Assembly: GCA_937928335.1 (NCBI GenBank)
Contig: CALFWN010000265.1
Span: 1-9,808, forward strand
Length of the DNA stretch: 9,808 nucleotides
DNA from: an uncultured Litoreibacter sp.
Lineage (GTDB): Bacteria; Pseudomonadota; Alphaproteobacteria; Rhodobacterales; Rhodobacteraceae
Direction: 5' to 3'
The notes beneath the pieces were generated by a model that was given only the letters and a program-made list of their open reading frames with translations, was not told the origin of the DNA and made no database searches. The translations under genes and the position numbers were made by a program. This document shows positions 6,442-9,808 of the stretch, one piece after another (the first letter of the stretch is position 1; each line of letters opens with the position of its first letter).

Positions 6442-7392
6442 TCATCCCTTTACGCCGGTGGGCGCATAGGTGGTGACAACCTCCCAAACCAGTTTTTGCA
6501 CCAGCATAGCGGCCTCGGGGCCAAGGCTTTGCGCAGGCGTGCCATCTGCCTTGTTTAACTGGTAGGGCAGCCCGACAGGGGAGCGTTGATACAGCACCGC
6601 ATAATGGGTGAGCGCCATCAGATATGCGCCATAATCGTTGAAATGGATTTGGTCAGAGAACAGGTCCTGACGTGTTTTAAGGGGGCCAACGCCTTGTGTG
6701 GCCTCGATGGTGCGAGCCACTTTGGCCATAACCTGGCCGCCGGGAATGACATAGATGGGCCGTGGCACCTCTTGCATATTAAGGGCGGGGCTCAGGATCT
6801 GCCCCTCCCAATAAAGACCCAGATCGCGGTCGAGCCGGTTTAGCCAGCCCTCGGGCGTATCGAGATGATGCCAGGTCTCGTAGAAGTAAACTTTTGTATC
6901 ATTTCTGGCGCGCCACGCGGCATCAGCCCAATTGTGCAGCATATATGGGCTTTCCATGTATTTAATCGAATCGCGGATCTCGACGGCCTCGGTCAGGATC
7001 AGCGCATCAAGCGTGCCGGAGCTGACAGCTTCATGCGCGTCGCGGTAAAATGCGTGGCTGTTGCCTTCCTCAAAGCCGTTGATCGGCACATCGGGGTCCC
7101 AATGCGCCTTCATGAAGGTGCCCCACCCCGCCTGGCTGCGGTAATCATGGCCGGGTCCTACGCCCGCATCGGCCAACTGCATCAGCATGGCAGGCATGTC
7201 TTTCCCGACAAGGCTGTGCCCGATGTGAAATATATTGAGCGGCGCCTCAGATGCAGGGGCGGGGGCGCTGTAAAGAGCGTTGAACGCGCCTGGCTCCAAA
7301 GGGTCCGGCGGGAAGAAGCGGGAAATGGTGCCCATACCGCCGAGAAAAAGGACAAGAGGCGCGATAAAAAGCGGTTTCAGGGATCGAAACAT
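6442..7392 (-). CDS. Membrane-anchored SGNH/GDSL-hydrolase-like protein
   Basis: A 316-residue protein with an N-terminal hydrophobic segment (about 7-24) that acts as signal or anchor and would place it in the periplasm. The rest fits the SGNH hydrolase fold. The nucleophile block is HIGHSLVGKDMPAML with Ser60, where the usual GDS is GHS. A glycine block AGWGTFM lies at 88-94, and the C-terminal catalytic block DQIHFNDYGAYL gives Asp247 and His250. The usual GxND block III is not clear; LILTEAVEIRD (131-141) stands near where it might be. SGNH enzymes remove or transfer acyl groups on glycans and lipids. With an acyltransferase-3 gene and a beta-helix protein close by, acylation or deacylation of an exported polysaccharide is a reasonable guess. 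It lies 92 bases after the phosphopantetheinyl transferase gene on the same strand with no terminator between, so readthrough is possible. Fold: fairly sure; substrate: unknown. Confidence 0.78.
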   Translation of the reverse strand: MFRSLKPLFIAPLVLFLGGMGTISRFFPPDPLEPGAFNALYSAPAPASEAPLNIFHIGHSLVGKDMPAMLMQLADAGVGPGHDYRSQAGWGTFMKAHWDPDVPINGFEEGNSHAFYRDAHEAVSSGTLDALILTEAVEIRDSIKYMESPYMLHNWADAAWRARNDTKVYFYETWHHLDTPEGWLNRLDRDLGLYWEGQILSPALNMQEVPRPIYVIPGGQVMAKVARTIEATQGVGPLKTRQDLFSDQIHFNDYGAYLMALTHYAVLYQRSPVGLPYQLNKADGTPAQSLGPEAAMLVQKLVWEVVTTYAPTGVKG

Positions 7393-7435
7393 GAGGCGTA
7401 GGTCCCATTGATGCGGTGATGTGATGACACGCCAT

Positions 7436-7463
7436 ATAATAAGCGCGTGCCGCTAAATATCTA
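7436..7463 (-). promoter_or_regulatory. Possible promoter of the SGNH gene
   Basis: On the minus strand TAGATA (7458-7463) and TATTAT (7436-7441) are separated by 16 bases, about 45 bases before the SGNH start codon. Each hexamer departs from the sigma-70 consensus by one or two bases. This is weak evidence; the gene could equally be read through from the NRPS operon. Confidence 0.22.
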
Positions 7464-7484
7464 CCTGAGGCCAGGGAGCTGGGG

Positions 7485-8138
7485 TTAGGGGATAGTGCAG
7501 GTGGCCAGTATTAACCCTCTTACGACACGGGTTTGCACGACCAGCAGTCTATCGGTGACCAGTGTTGTGGGTGTGTTATGCCATATTAGGCTCTGTTTCT
7601 CTGAGATATCGAGCTCTACATCCTGAAACCCAAACCGCAGCCCGGTCAAAGGGTATTGCGCTTTGTAGAGCGCTTCCTTGGCGCAGAATATCTGCTTGGC
7701 TCTGTGCAGGCGCTGCGCGGATGGGAGCGCCGCCAGGGTGCGGCGTTCGGAGGGTGTGGTGATCATTGCCTCAAGATCTGCGGCCAAAGGGGTGCTGGGC
7801 TCTACATCAACCCCAAGGCTTTTGCAGATGCTTTTGGGGACAAGGGCCGCAATACAGAGCGTGTCGCAATGGGTGACGGAGCCTGTGATCCCTTCGGGCC
7901 AGACAGCTGTGCGGTCAGGGGCTTGTGGAATAGCCGTCGGGGGCAGGCCCAGCTCTGCCAGGGCGCGCCGGGCGGCCCGCCTGCCTGCGGCAAATTCAAA
8001 GCGGCGTTTCGGGATGGCGCGGGTGACGAAAGCCTGCTCTTCAGGCCACAGATCGTCGACCGGCGCGCGCGGATCTGTCAGTGCCACGGCGACAGAGGGG
8101 CCCAACATGTCGCGCAGGGCCGCCTCGATATCGGTCAT
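7485..8138 (-). CDS. Sfp/EntD-type 4'-phosphopantetheinyl transferase
   Basis: Transfers the phosphopantetheine arm of coenzyme A to the serine of carrier domains, turning apo into holo NRPS or PKS proteins; cytoplasmic. The 217-residue product has the family's order of motifs: GRRAARRAL (52-60), the AVWPEGITGSVTHC block (78-91, His90), the Mg-binding GVDVE (Asp111, Glu113) and FCAKEALYKAQ (151-161, Glu155 and Lys159). The WxxKEAxxK motif thus appears with F-C-A in place of W-x-x but keeps KEA-K. Length and motif spacing fit the EntD-like branch. Its ATG overlaps the stop codon of the upstream NRPS gene by four bases (ATGA), so the two are translationally coupled. The obvious substrate is the carrier domain of that NRPS (Ser464 of the visible part). 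No terminator follows. Assignment is secure; whether it also serves other carrier proteins is unknown. Confidence 0.95.
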   Translation of the reverse strand: MTDIEAALRDMLGPSVAVALTDPRAPVDDLWPEEQAFVTRAIPKRRFEFAAGRRAARRALAELGLPPTAIPQAPDRTAVWPEGITGSVTHCDTLCIAALVPKSICKSLGVDVEPSTPLAADLEAMITTPSERRTLAALPSAQRLHRAKQIFCAKEALYKAQYPLTGLRFGFQDVELDISEKQSLIWHNTPTTLVTDRLLVVQTRVVRGLILATCTIP

Positions 8139-9808
8139 GAGTTTTGTGATTGCCGCCGCGCCGCCCGCATTGCGCGCCGCCGGGCTATGGCGTCGCCACG
8201 GCTTTCGCCTGCCGCGGAGGTCGTGGTTGCAGGGGCGGCAGAGGCCACAGAGGGCGCCGGGGCAACAGCTGATTTTGGTGCCGCCTCTATGCCGGCTTTC
8301 TTGGCAACGATTGCAGACAGGGCGCCAAGGGTGGGCGCGCGGAAGATATCGGTGATCGACAGTTTGGCGACACCCAGTTCGGAGCGGATCTCGCGATGTG
8401 CCTGCACTGCCAGCAGAGAATGCCCGCCAAGATCAAAGAAGCTGTCTTTCGCAGAGATGTTCGGCACGCCCAACATGCGCGACCAGATGGCGGCAATCTT
8501 CTGGGTGATCTCTTCGCTGGAGCCCAGCTCTGACAGAGCGGCTGGCGGGGTCTCCGTTGAAACCGCCGCTGTGGCAGCTGGAGCAACAGGTGCAGCCGGG
8601 GCAGGGGGCTGGCCCATGACGGGGGCAGGCAATGCCTTGCGATCGACCTTCTTGTTGGGGGTCAGCGGGAAAGCATCGAGCCGTATAAAATGACGCGGCA
8701 CCATGTAATCGGGCAGGCTTTTCAACAGCTCTGCACGCATCCTGGCCTCGTCAAGTTCGGCTTCGGCCAAGCAGTAGGCAACCAGCTGCACCAGACCGGG
8801 CGTGTCCTCGCGGGCGACCACGACAGTTTGCTGGATGCCTTGTGTCGCATCAATCGCACTTTCGATTTCGCCCAATTCGACCCTATATCCGCGCAATTTG
8901 ACCTGAAAATCCGCGCGACCCAGGAAATCCAGCCGCCCATCCATGCGCCAGCGAACCAGATCGCCGGTGCGATACATCCGCCCGCCGCCCGCGGCCGTGG
9001 GGTCGGCCTGCATGAAGGGGTTGGGGACGAAACGCTCCTCAGTCAGGTCAGGGCGCTCGAAATAGCCGCGGGTGACACCTGCGCCGCCGATATAAAGCTC
9101 ACCCGCCATGCCGATGGGCACCGGGTTGCGATCCTCGTCGAGCACATAGATCTGCGTGTTGGCAATCGGTGTGCCAATAGAGACCGCGCCCTGTCCGGGC
9201 CCGGCCGTCTGGGTGGTGGACCAGATCGTGGTCTCGGTGGGTCCATACATGTTTTCGACATGGCCCCCGGTGAGGCTGCGCAGCTCGTCCGCCAACTGCC
9301 CCGGCAGCGCCTCCCCGCCAACCATCATATGGTCGATCTGCTTCAATGCGGCGCGGGCCTCGTCATTCAGTGTCAGCATCTGCGCCATAGAGGGCGTGCA
9401 TTGTAGATGGGTGACCTTGTGGCGCAGGATTTGCGCGGCGATGGAATAGTCATCATCGGCCAATTCAGTGTCTATATTGGCCTGTTTGACCACCTCTGCC
9501 AGCGGCACCAGCCCTGCAAGCACATGGTCGATATCAATGCCGTAATCGATCAGGCAGGCAATCTCGGTCACACCGATTTCTTTGACCTGAGCCACGCGGG
9601 CCATTGCATCATCAACCGTGCCAAACAGGCCGCTCTCGTTGAAATAGCGCTCAAAGGCGAAATCCAGAATGCCTTCCAGCTCTTCCTCGTTGAGGGAGCC
9701 CAGATCCAGCTGGAACGCGTTATCCACGCCTTCGGGCTTTTTGAATGCGGGGAAGGCCCAGGCATATTGCTTGATCAGCCCGGCTGCGGAGCGCAGGTAA
9801 TCTTTCAT
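8135..9808 (-). CDS. NRPS, C-terminal part: A domain with inserted luciferase-like monooxygenase, then carrier domain (5' end outside window)
   Basis: The last 557 residues of a larger synthetase. The Met codon at the window edge is internal, because the protein begins inside a domain. Residues 1-109 are the C-terminal third of a MupA/Atu3671-type FMN-dependent luciferase-like monooxygenase (FAFERYFNESGLFGT, KEIGVTEIACLIDYGID). An adenylation domain follows, entered after motif A4: HLQCTPSMAQML, A5 MYGPTETTIWST (187-198), A6 GELYIGGAGVTRGYF, A7 YRTGDLVRW (279-287), A8 GRADFQVKLRGYRVELGEIE, A9 LPDYMVPRHF, and A10 NKKVDRKALP with the catalytic Lys387. After a Pro/Ala linker comes a carrier domain (about 430-503) with DSFFDLGGHSL and attachment Ser464. 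There is no condensation, reductase or thioesterase domain after it, only an Ala-rich, then Arg-rich tail (504-557). A1-A4 must lie before the oxygenase, outside the window. Readable code residues suggest glycine. It is coupled to the phosphopantetheinyl transferase gene. Confidence 0.95.
   Translation of the reverse strand: MKDYLRSAAGLIKQYAWAFPAFKKPEGVDNAFQLDLGSLNEEELEGILDFAFERYFNESGLFGTVDDAMARVAQVKEIGVTEIACLIDYGIDIDHVLAGLVPLAEVVKQANIDTELADDDYSIAAQILRHKVTHLQCTPSMAQMLTLNDEARAALKQIDHMMVGGEALPGQLADELRSLTGGHVENMYGPTETTIWSTTQTAGPGQGAVSIGTPIANTQIYVLDEDRNPVPIGMAGELYIGGAGVTRGYFERPDLTEERFVPNPFMQADPTAAGGGRMYRTGDLVRWRMDGRLDFLGRADFQVKLRGYRVELGEIESAIDATQGIQQTVVVAREDTPGLVQLVAYCLAEAELDEARMRAELLKSLPDYMVPRHFIRLDAFPLTPNKKVDRKALPAPVMGQPPAPAAPVAPAATAAVSTETPPAALSELGSSEEITQKIAAIWSRMLGVPNISAKDSFFDLGGHSLLAVQAHREIRSELGVAKLSITDIFRAPTLGALSAIVAKKAGIEAAPKSAVAPAPSVASAAPATTTSAAGESRGDAIARRRAMRAARRQSQNS

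Noticed and set aside
7656..8693. 345-codon + strand open frame opposite the phosphopantetheinyl transferase and NRPS
   Set aside because: Its translation has no recognisable motif, while the minus strand shows two complete, well-conserved families over the same bases. High GC content creates such antisense frames.
9806..9808. ATG at the right edge as the true start of the NRPS gene
   Set aside because: The protein begins in the middle of the luciferase-like domain, at a Met that is internal in family members, so the gene continues beyond the window.

Overview
The window reads as a piece of an alphaproteobacterial replicon, most likely from the Roseobacter/Rhodobacteraceae group and probably a plasmid or chromid. 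This rests on the high-GC coding style (a sampled line of the parB gene is about 70% GC), a ParB/RepB-type partition gene, and an NRPS/phosphopantetheinyl transferase pair. It is an inference from content; no rRNA, tRNA or other phylogenetic marker is present.

Left part, + strand (1-2670): a low-GC (about 37%) small gene of unknown function is translationally coupled (TGATG) to a ParB-family partition gene, in the place where parA would normally sit. The 232 bases after parB hold a perfect DnaA box, a second DnaA-box-like motif, AT-rich tracts and palindromes of the form TTCG-N5-GAA, which makes this a candidate origin/centromere region. A membrane acyltransferase of the OafA/acyltransferase-3 family follows.

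Middle part, - strand (2705-7392): a 1090-residue exported protein with a signal peptide, a long Pro/Ala/Thr spacer, an Ig/cadherin-like module, a right-handed parallel beta-helix and an autotransporter-passenger-like C-terminal half. It ends at a clear rho-independent terminator that also separates it from the convergent acyltransferase. A 392-base spacer with two inverted repeats lies upstream of it, then a membrane-anchored SGNH-hydrolase-like protein. Acyltransferase, SGNH protein and beta-helix protein together suggest acyl decoration and handling of an extracellular polysaccharide, but this is inferred from family membership only.

Right part, - strand (7485-9808): the 3' end of a nonribosomal peptide synthetase gene that enters from beyond the right edge, followed with a 4-base ATGA overlap by an Sfp/EntD-type phosphopantetheinyl transferase that would prime its carrier domain. 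The most interesting feature is the domain order. The tail of a luciferase-like flavin monooxygenase domain runs straight into the middle of an adenylation domain, so the oxygenase is inserted between motifs A4 and A5. The readable specificity-code residues (Q-M-G-M-I-W-K) resemble the glycine code. This matches the logic of the myxothiazol/melithiazol terminal modules, where an embedded monooxygenase oxidises carrier-bound glycine and leaves a terminal amide. Here the protein ends after the carrier domain without a thioesterase.
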